Positions 1 through 56,907 of a DNA stretch of 64,000 bases are shown one piece after another. The translations under genes and the position numbers were made by a program. Numbering within the stretch: position 1 is the first letter of the stretch; each line of letters opens with the position of its first letter. Origin of the DNA: Anniella stebbinsi (Eukaryota > Chordata > Lepidosauria > Squamata > Anniellidae); the NCBI GenBank assembly GCA_029215795.1, contig JARDYH010000001.1, forward strand, positions 190,657,654 through 190,721,653. The letters run 5' to 3'. The notes under the pieces were generated by a model, which saw nothing but the letters and a program-made list of their open reading frames with translations, did no database searches and was not told the DNA's origin.

Positions 1-707
1 CTGCTCAGAGGCACCCTGTTATTTAATTCTAATTGTGCATCTTTGGCACCTGGCTCCAATTGGTGGATCTTGGGTTTTTTAGTAAAACACAAAATATATC
101 CCATACGTTTGAAGTCTGCCTCCCTTGTTCTAATGCTTCCAGTCCATTCAATGGGCCTTTTATCTGCCTAAAGAAGTTTTAATCAGACTGCTATAGCTTT
201 CTGCAATGACTTCTGGGAAGTGTAGCTTTGCTAGTAGGCTCCTATGTTTGAACAGGCTTTCTTAGCTTGATTGTCACAAATGTCCCATGAGATGCCTGGG
301 AGTGTTGTGGAGAAAGAAATTCAAATGAGGATTGTGTTGAGAGAGGATGTCTATTCAACTAGTTTCAAGTTTAGTAGCATCAAGGTGAGCCTACTGAACC
401 ATCTCTTTGGTGAATGAGATGGGGAAAAATTTCGTTCTCTGCAGTAGAACTGCACTGATCCAGTTGAAGACTAAGTGCACTGATTCGTAATCCCTAGCTG
501 GAATTGCTGTGTTCAGTTTACCTTCTGACTAGGAATTCCTCCAATAGCTGTTGCCACCTCCAATCCCTCCATGCTCAGTCATCCATTAAGAGCCCTCAAT
601 GTGAATTGTGAACAAATGCAAGTTGCCTGCAATTTGGCTGATCAAGATACTTGCTGCCTTGTCGAGTTGGGAGTACTAATTTTCCTCCTCAATGTTCCTT
701 CCATCAG
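1..707 (+). other. FN1: FN1 last intron (3' part)
   Basis: No coding exon is visible here. I looked for the penultimate fibronectin exon and did not find it, so it lies outside the window. The end of the stretch is a pyrimidine-rich tract finishing in CCATCAG, a good 3' splice site at 706-707 directly before the conserved last exon. The rest looks like unique intronic sequence. Confidence 0.7.
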
Positions 708-782
708 AATGTCCATTGTCCAATTGAGTGCTTCTATCCTCTACATCTACCATCAGACACGCAAAACCGACGAGGAGATTAA
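708..782 (+). CDS. FN1: Fibronectin, last coding exon (C-terminal 24 residues)
   Basis: Fibronectin is a secreted extracellular-matrix glycoprotein that binds integrins, collagen and heparin. This exon encodes only its tail. The reading after the splice site is N-V-H-C-P-I-E-C-F-Y-P-L, then a divergent tail, then TAA at 780-782. The CPIEC motif is the signature of the fibronectin C-terminus: its two cysteines form the interchain disulfides of the dimer. The human tail reads NVNCPIECFMPL, so the start is conserved and the last dozen residues are not. The window tail ends in R-R-G-D. The downstream 3' UTR also matches FN1, which makes the identification firm. The start is set by the splice site and by phase 0 as I recall it from human. 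The rest of this large gene lies off the left edge. Confidence 0.9.
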   Translation, partial: NVHCPIECFYPLHLPSDTQNRRGD

Positions 783-1487
783 CACCCATCAAGATTTAAT
801 ATCAGCCGAGAAGAGTCTACTCGCCAAGACCATCCATGCTAGAATACTGCTAGAAAAAAAAGCAGATCTTAGGGTGGCCAGAGTCCCTTTCTCATCTTTT
901 GCTCAATTCACAGCTTCTCCAAGGGAGGCCACTCTTGGAGCGTCTCAAGACATCTCTTCACAACCGATAGCTGCATACTGTCTGTTTTTTTTCCTCGAAG
1001 TGTTTCAGTACCATTCAGTATTCCCCCACCTCCTCAAGACAACTCATACTAACTCAAATTGCTCAGCAATAAGTAAACATACATGGGACCCATTATGGGA
1101 TGGGAGAAAGGGCTCCCCCTACCACAGGGAAAAAATGAATGAAAATCCAAAATTCTAATTTCACTTAATTGTGCAGCTATGAATAGGAACTGCATACCTT
1201 GTCACTGTGATATTTAAAATATGCACAGTCCTAAACCTTTCTAAATGATCCTAATCTCTTTCCCAAGCGGTATGTTTGTATCTCGTACTGTTATTTATCA
1301 ACATTGATCTTCCAGCCCCCTGCTCCCTCCTGCCTCAGTGTTTTTCGACAGGAAAATATAATGAAGACACCGTTGACAGAGGAATTTGGTAAAATTATGA
1401 CCAGTGATTATTTTTTTATACTGTAAGTGCCAAAGCTTTACTACTGTGGAAGACAACTCTTTTAATAAAAAGATTTACAAACCAGCT
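783..1487 (+). other. FN1: FN1 3' UTR
   Basis: Blocks resemble the human FN1 3' UTR as I remember it: the stretch around 901-920 (CTCAATTCACAGCTTCTCC), GTGATATTTAAAATATGCAC near 1207, TGTTATTTATCAA near 1288, and the long block 1380-1475 with GTGCCAAAGCTTTACTAC just before the poly(A) signal. The end coordinate is estimated from the signal, not from a transcript. Confidence 0.85.
1464..1469 (+). terminator. FN1: FN1 polyadenylation signal AATAAA
   Basis: AATAAA sits in TTTTAATAAAAAGATTTAC, the same context as the human FN1 signal. GT-rich sequence follows (TAGGTGTCAAGTTG). Cleavage is expected about 15-20 nt downstream. Confidence 0.85.
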
Positions 1488-1639
1488 AGGTGTCAAGTTG
1501 CTTTTCCTTCCTGTCTTGGTTAGTGTAGTTCTGCCTAGGAGCAGAGAAACCCCGAATTCAGCCTCTACTTACAGGGGGATGCTAGGTACCAATTAGCCAT
1601 GGAGTTGCTTTCTCATAGACTTACCTTGCCCTTCCTCCA

Positions 1640-1860
1640 AGCAGTGCAGGATGAGATATTTGCCCCCAATTTCATCCTCTCAATAATCCTGTGGGGTAAA
1701 TTAGGCTGAGACTTGGCAACTGAAGCAAGGTCACCCAACGAGCTTCATGGCAGAGTGGAGACGTGAACCTAAATCGCTCCAGTCTAACGCTCCCAACATT
1801 GCACAGGCTTGCTATTAGCAATAGCTGATGAAGGAAGGCACCTGCCTTAAGAAACAAGGG
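1640..1860 (-). mobile_element. tRNA-derived SINE, worn
   Basis: On the minus strand this has the layout of a squamate tRNA-derived SINE: a tRNA-like head, then a body with 'GGTGACCTTG' and a block equivalent to CCTACCTCACAGGGTTGT. The same body recurs at 11497, 30355, 35455 and 39015. Confidence 0.6.
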
Positions 1861-3059
1861 ATGAAGAAATGTTGCTTAGAACATACCAGAACAAGAGTGG
1901 GGCAGAGTTCACATGCAAGCAGCAGGCATGAATAGTGTGTTAGACTATGGCACAAAGAATCTTGATCTTGTGCAAGTCTCCCTTCTGCTGTGGCTTGTTT
2001 CCTCCTATTGACCTGCTCATGGCCCTCTGTGATCTGGAAATCCAATGTTCTGCTAGCAGAAATCTACAAGCATCATGAGACTTTCTCTCTCTTCCCCCTT
2101 GTAGCCCCCTGCACTGCCCAAAAATTTGCTCCAGGTGATTTGAGGGGGGCTATTGGGGTGGGTATGGGAGGATCTGCACTTGCCCCTTCCACGTTCTGTA
2201 GAAAGTACTGCTTCGTTAGTGGGATGATGGTATTGGATTCAACTGAAGGTCAGCAACTAAAAAGCCTCATGTAGAGCCAAGTTTGCAATGAGTGCTACTA
2301 ATAAATGCTGACATAACAATTCAGAGAGCATTAGAATTGCAACATACAATCTGCATCAAATTGTGGTTAATGTACAGCTGTCCTCCTGTCCCCTAGGTTG
2401 CTGTTGCTAAAATTGTGTTTGCAGCCCTTGAAACAATATTTGATCCTGGCAGAACTGTCATCTAAATTGCAGATTGTTTAGCATAGTCATCTTTTATTTA
2501 ACGTTAGTGTGGTCATCTTTTATTTAACGTTTATTTTTATTTTTAAAGTCTAGTTCTTCTAATCTGGTTAACTGTTAGAAACAGCTTTGACCTCCAAGAC
2601 AAACATAGTATGGATGGAGACAGGCAAATAACCACATATGATTTGCAGACTGCTCTAGAGTGAGGAGTAGCCTTGTCTCTCATGCCTTTGTTACACAGAA
2701 GTAATACTCCCAGGGGGTGCTGATGGACTGGTCTTTAGTGTTAGAGAAGACACTTAACAGGAGTATAGCTGTCAAGGTTCACAGTGAATACAATGTATTT
2801 ACACACGAAATGCCATTTCTAGCTGCATAACTGGAAAGAACTAAATAAGAGAAACAAAAAATGGGAAGTTTGACTTATTGCATGCTTCAGAAGTTAGGAA
2901 ATGATTCAGTAGACCTTTTTTAGATGACAAAATTTGCCCTTCACTGTTTTTTTCCTGAAATTATGTATTAATGAAATGAAGCCCTATGAACGTCTCCACC
3001 GTGACCACAGTCTCCACCTGTGTTTCAGTGGAGACTGGGCTAGATGAGAATACTGTCAG

Positions 3060-3840
3060 GTAGATTCACAGCTGGTTGGAGAAACCATACCCCAAAAGTA
3101 CTCATTAATGGTTCACCAAACTGGGGGGAGGTTTTGAATGGACTACCTCAGGGCTCTGTCTTGGGCTTAGGACTTTTCAACTTTTTTTTTCTATCAATGA
3201 CTTAAAGAGGTGGAGGAATCCTTATCAAATTGTGGATAATGCAAAACAGGAAACTGGTAACGCTTTAGAAAACAAGAAATAAAATTCAAAATGACTGTGA
3301 TAGAATGAATAAAAACTGGGCTGAAACTAGCAAAATGAAACTCAGAAACAAACGTGAAGTTCTGCATATAGGCACAACATACCCCCACCCACCCCCAGGC
3401 ACACATGCACAAGTAGAGGATGTGGGACTTGGCAGCAGCAGTTGTGACTCGGTAGTAGCAGATGTGAAAAGGATCTCAGAATTGGAGCTGATCACAAGCT
3501 TAATGGCAGCAGTGTGATGTGGCCGCCAAAGACACAACTAATTTGACTTTGGGTGCATGAATAGAATGTTTCAAAGTCATAGGACGCAGTTCCACATTAG
3601 TCTGCACTACCTGAACTGGACTACTTGTGTGTCCAGTTTGAATGCTGTACATTAAGAATAATTAAATATGAAGGGATTCAAAGGAGGGCAATGAAGATGG
3701 GCAGGGGTATGGAAAACTATAAGAAAGGTTGAATGTACTGGGTGTGTTTAGCCTAGGGAAGACTGAAAAGAAACATGGTCACGCATATCAAATACCTAAA
3801 TAGCTGTCAATTTCTAGCAACTGTTAAGTTTTCTATCTGC
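3060..3840 (+). mobile_element. CR1 LINE fragment, strongly decayed
   Basis: CTACCTCAGGGCTCTGTCTT followed by CTATCAATGACTTAAAGAGG corresponds to the reverse-transcriptase stretch (V)PQGSVLGPLLF..INDL of CR1. Later pieces (GGGCAATGAAGATGG, GTTTAGCCTAGGGAAGACTG) match the region near the CR1 3' end. Many frameshifts leave no long ORF. Confidence 0.65.
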
Positions 3841-4569
3841 ATCTGCCATAGGAGGCCCAATTCATACATTACCCCAGCAGCACAGTTGCAGGGACCTAAA
3901 TAGCAAGGACGTACCCTGTCATTAGCTGATTTGCTCCCTGCATGGGTCAGGCCAACTATAATCCCGTACGTGAAAAACTGATTTTTGGTCAGCCCCAGTT
4001 ATGTGCTTCCACTACAATGACTAAGCAGAGCACTCCTTACACAGGCAGAGTTTCCACTGCCAATCACAGCAACAAGATAACTTGAGATGAACCAAACACA
4101 CGTTAAGTGTTGTGGGAGTGGAGAATAAGCTCTTCCATTCCAAATTTTGTTCTGCTTCACTGGAATCCTCTTATAGCTAACTGAAGCTGACACAATAAAA
4201 GGTATTGCCATACCTGTCTATAGCAAAAGCCTGAAGATTTTTTCTCTCTCGAGCAGCTGCATTCCGCTCTCACTGTTACATAAAATCACAGAATTCTAAA
4301 CGCACAGGACAGGCTTGCGATTTTGACAGCAACTTTTGACTTGGAGGTTCTTAGGTTGGACTTTTTGCATACCAGTTGCTGACCTTGACGAGGTCGGCGG
4401 CATAGATCAGCCTTTCCAATCTGGTGTCCCCTAGATGTTTAGGACTTCAACTCCCATATCAGCCTCAGGAAACATGGCCAATGGTCATGGAGATACAGGG
4501 TAACGTAATAGAAAGGAAAAGTACCAATAGTAGTTGAGGAACTAAAAGAGACTGGCTCTGGTGCTAATG

Positions 4570-4665
4570 TAAAAATGTTCTTTATTCAATTATATATGAA
4601 AAAAATGTTTTAATAAGCCCAACGTTTCGGATTGGAAACAATCCTTCTTCAGGAGCTATATTAAA
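4570..4665 (-). repeat. Repeat with hammerhead-like hairpin, possibly Penelope-like
   Basis: On the minus strand, CTGAAGA (4652-4646) is followed by one A, a perfect 6-bp stem GGATTG/CAATCC with loop TTTC, then GAAAC (4628-4624). CUGANGA plus hairpin plus GAAA is the hammerhead core order, and such ribozymes are known in the terminal repeats of Penelope-like elements. Against this, there is an extra unpaired A between CTGAAGA and the stem, and I cannot find convincing stems I and III. Treat it as a resemblance only. Confidence 0.3.
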
Positions 4666-5486
4666 ATAACACAAACAAATATTTATTAATATATACGCAA
4701 ACTATTCTTGCCATTGGAAACAATACCCTACTTTTTCAATTGTAAAAATATGAAACTAAACTAACTTAATATACTCCCTTTACATGCTCTGCCTATTTTC
4801 TGAAACCTGATTTTATAACGAGAACTCTGATTTAAAACAATGAAATTTTTTTTTTACATTCACTTAACCTACAACCCCCATACAACCTGCCTAAATACTT
4901 CCTTATATACTGTCTGAAGCTTAGCTGATTACATTTTTGAATGCTTCTGGAGACAAGTTTACATTTTGCTCTTAAAAGGGGATCCCCCCTGTAATTAATC
5001 TTTTACAAAATTCTTTTTTGTCACGTCATCCTGCCATGTACTGACCTGTATCTGAAGCCTAGCTGTAACATCTATTATGCAACAGTTTTCGACACAACTG
5101 TGTCCTGGCGTTTTCTTGCCTGAGAATAATCTCTTAGTGCTGTGTTGCCGTGATAAGAGGCAGCTGGTTTTTATTAGTATTTATAGTAGACGCTGCCTTT
5201 TGTAATATTTTAGGAAAGATCCTGTTACTACTTATTGTGAAGGTAATCTACAGTTGTAACATATGAAATTAGACCTATTTTTGATTACTGTCATATTCTG
5301 CCACGCCACATCCCTTCTAGCCTGAACTGCTAGGATACAACCTGCAATTGAAATTGATCTGGATCTTCCCAACCCTCTTGGCATAACAAAAGAATTAACA
5401 CATAATGCAAAGATCTGTTTCTAAGGTTTGTAATTTCCCCACTCCAAAGATTCATTTAGTATTTTTGGTGCCACGGTTTTAAGGAC

Positions 5487-5730
5487 CATAGGAAACTGCC
5501 TTACACGGAGTCAGACCATTGGTTTATTTAGCCCAGTTTTGTCGACACCCCAACTGACAGCAATGGCTCTCCAAGATTTCAGGCAGTTTTTTTCAGCCTT
5601 ACCTGGAGACGCCAAGGATAGAACCCCTACCTATGGCATGCAAACCATGTACTCTACCACTGAGCCACAGACCCTCCCAGAAGTGCTGGGGATTGTAGCC
5701 CAAATCACGAGGTTCAGTAGCAAACTGAAA
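5487..5730 (-). mobile_element. tRNA-derived SINE, second family
   Basis: The minus strand starts with a tRNA-like head (CTGTGGCTCAGTGGTAGAGT, an A-box-like match), then ATAGGTAGGGGTTCTATCC, and ends with the body TGGTCTGACTCCGTGTAAGG. The same body appears at 24100-24235 and is split at 49045-49375. Confidence 0.7.
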
Positions 5731-6734
5731 GCTCTTGTTTCCCAGTTTAATATTGCACACCAGCTGGCTTCACATTTTTTTTAAAAAAAGCACCCTCTGA
5801 TGGGGTAGTTAGTCTTGTTTAGATTAGTGGCAATGCACAGGCACAACACAGCCAAACTCAGCATTTTTCTAAGGTTACTCTTTCTTTAAACCCCATAAAC
5901 ATTTCCTACAAGAGAGAGATGTGTCTTGAGTTGATTTTCTCCTCCTTTGGAGTAAAATATTTTAGAAATGGATCGTTCTGCTGTTTGGTCACTTTTATAC
6001 TTATGAATATCTTCAAACATCAAGGAAGCCCACTAGCTCTGTTTTTAAAACTGCACATCTGATGACGGCAAACAAAATCACAGCAAGACTTGCTTCAGAA
6101 TACTTCACACCACACCACAACCCCCACCTCAGAAACTACACTGCCAATTTCCTTTCCCTTGCTAGCTATAATTATCTACTCTATCTATTGCGCTGTCAAC
6201 ATGGCAGAAGTTTTTTCCATCTCTTAAAAACACATCTTTCTAAAAACATTTGGCACTTAATGGTTCCTACTAAGTGCAAAGCACAGCTTCCTAAAATAAA
6301 AGTGCTTATCTTGTAGCTTATTATTTCACTGTTTTGAAAGGAGGTTGAAATGTAAACCTTTTTCAGTTTAGAAAGATGAGGCTTCAGATTGCTAAGCCTT
6401 GAGGCGTCCCTCATCATGCGAGTGCACATATGTTACAGAATACTAGAAATTGCATAGGTACAGAGACTAGTCTTTAAAATTCACAGGGAGGGGCGCGTCC
6501 TAAAACAAGATGAATATACTTAGAACACAGCTTGGTATAAAATCAAGTACCAAATCAAGAAAATAATAACAAATATATGTAGTTATCCTAATGAAACTGA
6601 GGGTCCCCTTCAGTCATTCCCTTTCCAGTGTAGTTGCTGTTTCCCCTGAAGTTGTTCCCATGCTAGCAAAAGAATGCCAAAGCACTTCTATCACATGGTA
6701 AGTCTATATACACCAACTGCTGGGGAACATGGGT

Positions 6735-6842
6735 GGGACAGAGTTGTTGCAGTGTGTCCTGCTTGGTTGGCCACTGTGAACAGAGCGCTGGACAAGATGG
6801 ACCCTTGATCTGATCCAGCATGGATCTGCTAATGTTCTTAAT
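6735..6842 (+). mobile_element. SINE-like 3' body fragment
   Basis: The phrase AAGATGGACCCTTGATCTGA followed by TCCAGCATGG and ending in ATGTTCTTA is the repeated tail seen in reverse at 33945-34020. Only the distal part is preserved. Confidence 0.5.
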
Positions 6843-7305
6843 GAGACTAGCAACTACACACCTACCCCTTTAAAGCTGCATTACCTGTGTAATTGCTAAC
6901 CACCTTGTTAAAAGCAACTCACAGTGATGGAAATCTTTATAGACATTTGTCAGCCGGCCTGGACATCAACTGAAGGTGAAGATGCAATCACACTGATAAA
7001 TCCAGTACACAACCAATTTAAAAGTACAGTCTGCTCCCAATATGGAAAGTGCAGTGGTAAGGGAGCCCCTGAAGAAGGAGGCATTCTCTGAAACAATGGG
7101 CAAATTAGCACAAAATAAACTGGCACCTTTGTAATCTTGCATCCTCCTTGATGTTTTTGGGCTATTTTTGGCTGTGCTCTCAATACACACAATGTCCAGT
7201 TCATGTAAAATAATTTTAAAACAAGCAATTGATGCTGTGCACTGTAAAGCCAATAAAACCAACATCCATGCCGCAAATGCATAAAGAATTCAACTTCAGA
7301 CACAT

Positions 7306-7514
7306 TACCAACAGTTTTGTGCATTTATTTTTCAAGAGAGTCTTTACAGCTTAACTACTTTGCTTTAGTACTATCAAAGTAATGGGTGCTATAGGCAGAT
7401 TTTTAAAAGAATGTGCATTCTTAATACTGTTAAAAAAAAAAACTGCTAGAGAGGATGCTTTCATTGCATAGACCAATCAGCAAAGGGGTCTGTCTGCAGT
7501 GGCCCTGAGGAGCA
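7306..7514 (-). other. ATIC: ATIC 3' UTR
   Basis: A short 3' UTR from the stop codon to the expected cleavage site just past the AATAAA at 7329-7324. It includes an A/T run near 7430. The end is estimated. Confidence 0.7.
7324..7329 (-). terminator. ATIC: ATIC polyadenylation signal AATAAA
   Basis: The minus strand reads GAAAAATAAATGCAC about 190 nt after the stop codon. A GT-rich stretch follows (TGTTGGTAATGTGTCTG), as expected downstream of a cleavage site. Confidence 0.75.
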
Positions 7515-53860
<46,346 letters not shown>

Positions 53861-54005
53861 GTTGACGATACTCCCGCGATGCGACTGGCTGCTGATCCGG
53901 TGGGGGAGAGCGAGAGAGAGAAAGACTCAGGCCCACATGGGTGGAAGTAAATAGGGGGTGGGTCTGAGCAAGGGGTAGGGCTAGGGTTGCATGCTGGGAA
54001 GTCCC
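53861..54005 (-). promoter_or_regulatory. ATIC: ATIC promoter and 5' UTR region
   Basis: The 145 bases upstream of the ATG lack a TATA box and lead into a CpG-rich stretch that covers exon 1 and the start of intron 1. They contain pyrimidine-rich CTCTCTCTCGCTCTCCCCC and GC-box-like CCCACCCCC. The transcription start cannot be placed from sequence alone. Confidence 0.6.
53989..54002 (-). promoter_or_regulatory. ZNF143/Staf-like motif
   Basis: The minus strand reads ACTTCCCAGCATGC, the core of the ZNF143 (Staf) site TTCCCAGCATGC, about 130-140 nt upstream of the ATG. ZNF143 sites are typical of CpG-rich housekeeping promoters. Motif presence is seen; function is inferred. Confidence 0.5.
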
Positions 54006-54189
54006 TTGCCTAATTTGTACACACACCCCTTACTGCCCAAGGGTATGCAAGCGTATCAAAAATGCAAAAAGTGTCCATTGGAAGTGTTGGAGCTTGAAAG
54101 AGCTAGATGAGAAACGAGGTAGCTCTCAGATTAATTCAAAGGGGATCATAATGCAATTTCCCACTCCCCTATGCAACTGCTTAAACTGT

Positions 54190-54363
54190 ATAACTAGAGG
54201 GACCAGCTACAAAAGAGGGCAGGACTCCTGCAGCTGTAACTGTTGTGATGAGGAGGGAAGTTCACCAGGTGCTGCATGCATACAAATGACACTGGCTGAA
54301 AGTCCCTTTTCTCTACAACTGTGAAAGATACAGGAGCCCTGTCCTCTTTTTCATATGGTCACC
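54190..54363. mobile_element. TAGGCTGACC fold-back MITE, copy D (old, partial)
   Basis: Right half only, more diverged: GCAGCTGTAACTGTTGTGAT, ACAAATGACACTGGCTGAAA, CATATGGTCACC. Confidence 0.75.
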
Positions 54364-54574
54364 AGCTCCCTCTGCCTGACTTTCACCAACAGGTGGGTGC
54401 ATCCAACTAGTTGGAGCACACTTCCCCCGACTGTTGTCCTCAGTTTGGAATTTCAATTCCTAACAGCCAGAGCCAGCACAGCCAGGAATGCTGGGAGCTG
54501 TAGTCCAAAATATCTAGAGGGCACCAGGTTAGGGAAAGCTGAGTTAGAAGCATCCATGTAGGCTCTAGATACTA

Positions 54575-54755
54575 CAGTGGTGGCCAAAATTGTGGACTCT
54601 TTTTGAAATTTTCATGTTTTGCAACTTTGAATGCTTATAGAAAATGTTCTGTTTCACAAAGTTCAGATGTTTTTATATCAATTGAAAGAGAATTTAATGC
54701 TGAATTCAAAACAAAAAACAGAATGCAAATACCTGCAGTTAAAAAAAGTTATGCT
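54575..54755 (+). repeat. Tc1 left inverted repeat
   Basis: Runs from CAGTGGTGGCC to about CAGTTAAAAAAAG and matches the right arm base for base except for scattered changes. Confidence 0.9.
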
Positions 54756-54997
54756 TACTTTATTCTAAAAAGAAACACAAGTTGTGATTGAGTTGAGAAG
54801 CAGTTTGGAATTGCAAACTTTGGAATTGCAAACCCTACTGGCCAGTCACAGTCCTTGTTTTGGGGACCAATCATATGGCAGTAGCTGTGATACCTCATGT
54901 TTCAAGTTGGGGAAAGTCAGTTTTGCTGAAGCACAATTGGAGATTGTGAATATTTGAATTATTTCTCATATAAACATTTTACATCATAAATAGTGAA

Positions 54998-55992
54998 ATG
55001 GCACCAAGGAAAAGAGTTGATTGGACACCCAGGAGAAGAAGCAGAGTTGTTGTATTACGTCAGTCAGGTCTTTCCTGTGCTAAAATTGCAAGGCACGTTG
55101 GTCGTTCAGTGACTACATCTGGAGTTCGAAAGTTTTGTTTACGATAGAACAAGGCAGGAAAAGGCCGTAAAAAGTGCACATCATCTGTTGATGACAGAAG
55201 AATAAAAAGGCTGTGTCTCAAGGAGAGAAAAATTTCATCTGAGGCCATCAAAGGTGTACTTGATGCAACTGGTGTTTCTGTCAGTTCCAGAACGATAAGG
55301 AGAAGACTATCAGATTTTGGACTAAAAGGTAGGATTCCGAGAAAAAAGCCATTTCTGAATCTAAAGCAGTGCTGGAAACGACTACAGTGGGCAAAAGAAC
55401 ACAGTGAATGGACAGAAGATCAGTGGAAGCAAGTTATTTGGAGTGATGAAAGTAAGATAAGCTTATTTGGTAGTGATGGGCGAAAATATGTGAGACATAG
55501 AGTAGGAGACTGCATTGAGGCAACTGTAAAATACCCAACAAGTGTTATGATTTGGGCATGTATGTCAACAGATAGTGTTGGCCGCCTTCATGTAATTGAT
55601 GGCACGCTAAACACACGAAAATCCTGGAACCAAAACTGTTACCTTCCATCAGGGATCTCTTTCCAAACAATGCACCATTTATTTTTCAACAAGATTCAGT
55701 TCCCTGTCACACAGCAAAAATATGCAAACAGTGGTTCACAGCAAAGGGCATTCAATTGTTGACCTGGCCAGGAAACAGCCCAGACCTGAACCCGATAGAA
55801 AATTTGTGGCACCGTTTGAAAATTCTTGTACAAATGAGGCGTCCATCAAATAAAAGCCAATTAATTGAGGCTATAAATGATTCCTGGAACCATGTCATAA
55901 AGAAGGAAAAGCTTAAAACACTTGTCGGCTCAATAAGACGTTGCTGTGATGCTGTTTCCCTATCAAGTATTGATATTACATTTCAATCATAA
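54998..55992 (+). pseudogene. Tc1-family transposase, broken
   Basis: A cut-and-paste transposase that binds the inverted repeats and integrates at TA. It starts M-A-P-R-K-R-V-D-W and has helix-turn-helix-like sequence near residues 15-50 (LSCAKIARHVGRSVTT). The acidic triad is readable: first Asp in VIWSDES, second in IFQQDS, Glu in PDLNPIENLW, with 34 residues between the last two (DD34E). Two lesions: an in-frame TAG at 55145-55147 (codon 50) and a one-base frameshift near 55620. Length 995 nt corresponds to about 332 codons minus one base, normal for Tc1. Confidence 0.92.
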
Positions 55993-56064
55993 GTAAAGTA
56001 TCTGATATGTTTTTGTCAGATTTTACTGTAAATTGATCATGATTGCAGTATTTGCAGCATAACT

Positions 56065-56237
56065 TCTTTTTAACTGCAGGTATTTGCATTCTGTTTTTTG
56101 TTTTGAATTCAGCATTAAATTCTCTTTCAATTGATATATAAACAATTGAACTTTGTGAAACAGAACATTTTCTATAAGCATTCAAAGTTGCAAAACATGA
56201 ACATTTCAAAAAGTGTCCACAATTTTGGCCACCACTG
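56065..56237 (-). repeat. Tc1 right inverted repeat
   Basis: Reverse complement of the left arm; the outermost bases are CCACCACTG. Confidence 0.9.
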
Positions 56238-56883
56238 TATATGTTTGGGGCCTTGCTCGTATGTACTTGGGACTACACAGATGGAGCTGTGGGGTGCACC
56301 TAAACTTACACTGGTGGGTTAGAGCTCTGATAATTCACCTTGGTTTCTGCTTGATAAAAAAAAAAAAAAAAAAGCCATTTTGCTACGAAAAGCGGACATT
56401 ATCATTGTCTAAAGGATGCATGCACAACCGTAAGTGGTAGCAAGCGTGTGACAAAACGCTCATCTGATGAACGCTTTAGGCTGCAATCCTAAATTAAGTG
56501 GCCTTAAAAGGGAAATGATGTGCACTGAAGAAAATACAAATGGTTTGGGAACTGGTCTGTAAGTCTTATATTGCTGTCCCAATCCATTGGGGGAAGGAAA
56601 GGGCAGGTCTCCAAGCTGCTGCAGGAAATCATTTGATAAAGAATGTCCAATGCATGACATCCTTGATTCTTCTTCAGGGGCATTCATGTGTCTTATTCTA
56701 GTATAGCAAAACCAGCTTTCTCCATTGTAGTGCCAGTTTAAGACCGGACTCTTCTTTCTCTCTTCTGGCTTTTTGGTGCTGCTCTCTGCATTTCTCTATA
56801 ACCTGCAGCCCAAAAATATCCCATCTAGATCAAATGGTTTCTTTTGCTTTTGCATGAGTTGCCATGCCATCCACTCCACAAAC

Positions 56884-56907
56884 ATATATATATATATATA
56901 TATATAT
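56884..56907 (+). repeat. (AT)n microsatellite
   Basis: AT dinucleotide run. Confidence 0.95.

Larger units (their letters stand above)
1488..7305. other. FN1-ATIC intergenic region
   Basis: This is convergent intergenic DNA between two 3' ends. It holds a SINE (1640-1860), a worn CR1 fragment (3060-3840), part of an inverted-repeat element (about 4405-4500), a hairpin repeat with ribozyme-like motifs (4570-4665) and two SINE pieces (5487-5730, 6735-6842). In 1860-3050, 4700-5480 and 5750-6730 I see no gene and no repeat I can name. The ORFs there are short and show no family motif. Confidence 0.7.
54575..56237 (+). mobile_element. Tc1/mariner DNA transposon, 1663 bp
   Basis: TA target duplication on both sides (54573-54574, 56238-56239). 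Ends CAGTGGTGGCCAAAATTGTG and its complement begin inverted repeats of about 180 bp that differ at few positions. The interior encodes a Tc1-type transposase (54998-55992) that is broken. High arm identity argues for fairly recent insertion. Confidence 0.95.

Noticed and set aside
1..707. Penultimate FN1 exon
   Set aside because: Searched all frames for the YNQYSQRYHQ-like end of that exon and did not find it.
571..1158. 195-codon plus-strand ORF
   Set aside because: It overlaps the FN1 last exon in another frame and runs through the FN1 3' UTR; no family motif.
4617..4660. Active hammerhead ribozyme
   Set aside because: Extra base at the core-stem junction and no clear stems I and III; kept only as a resemblance.
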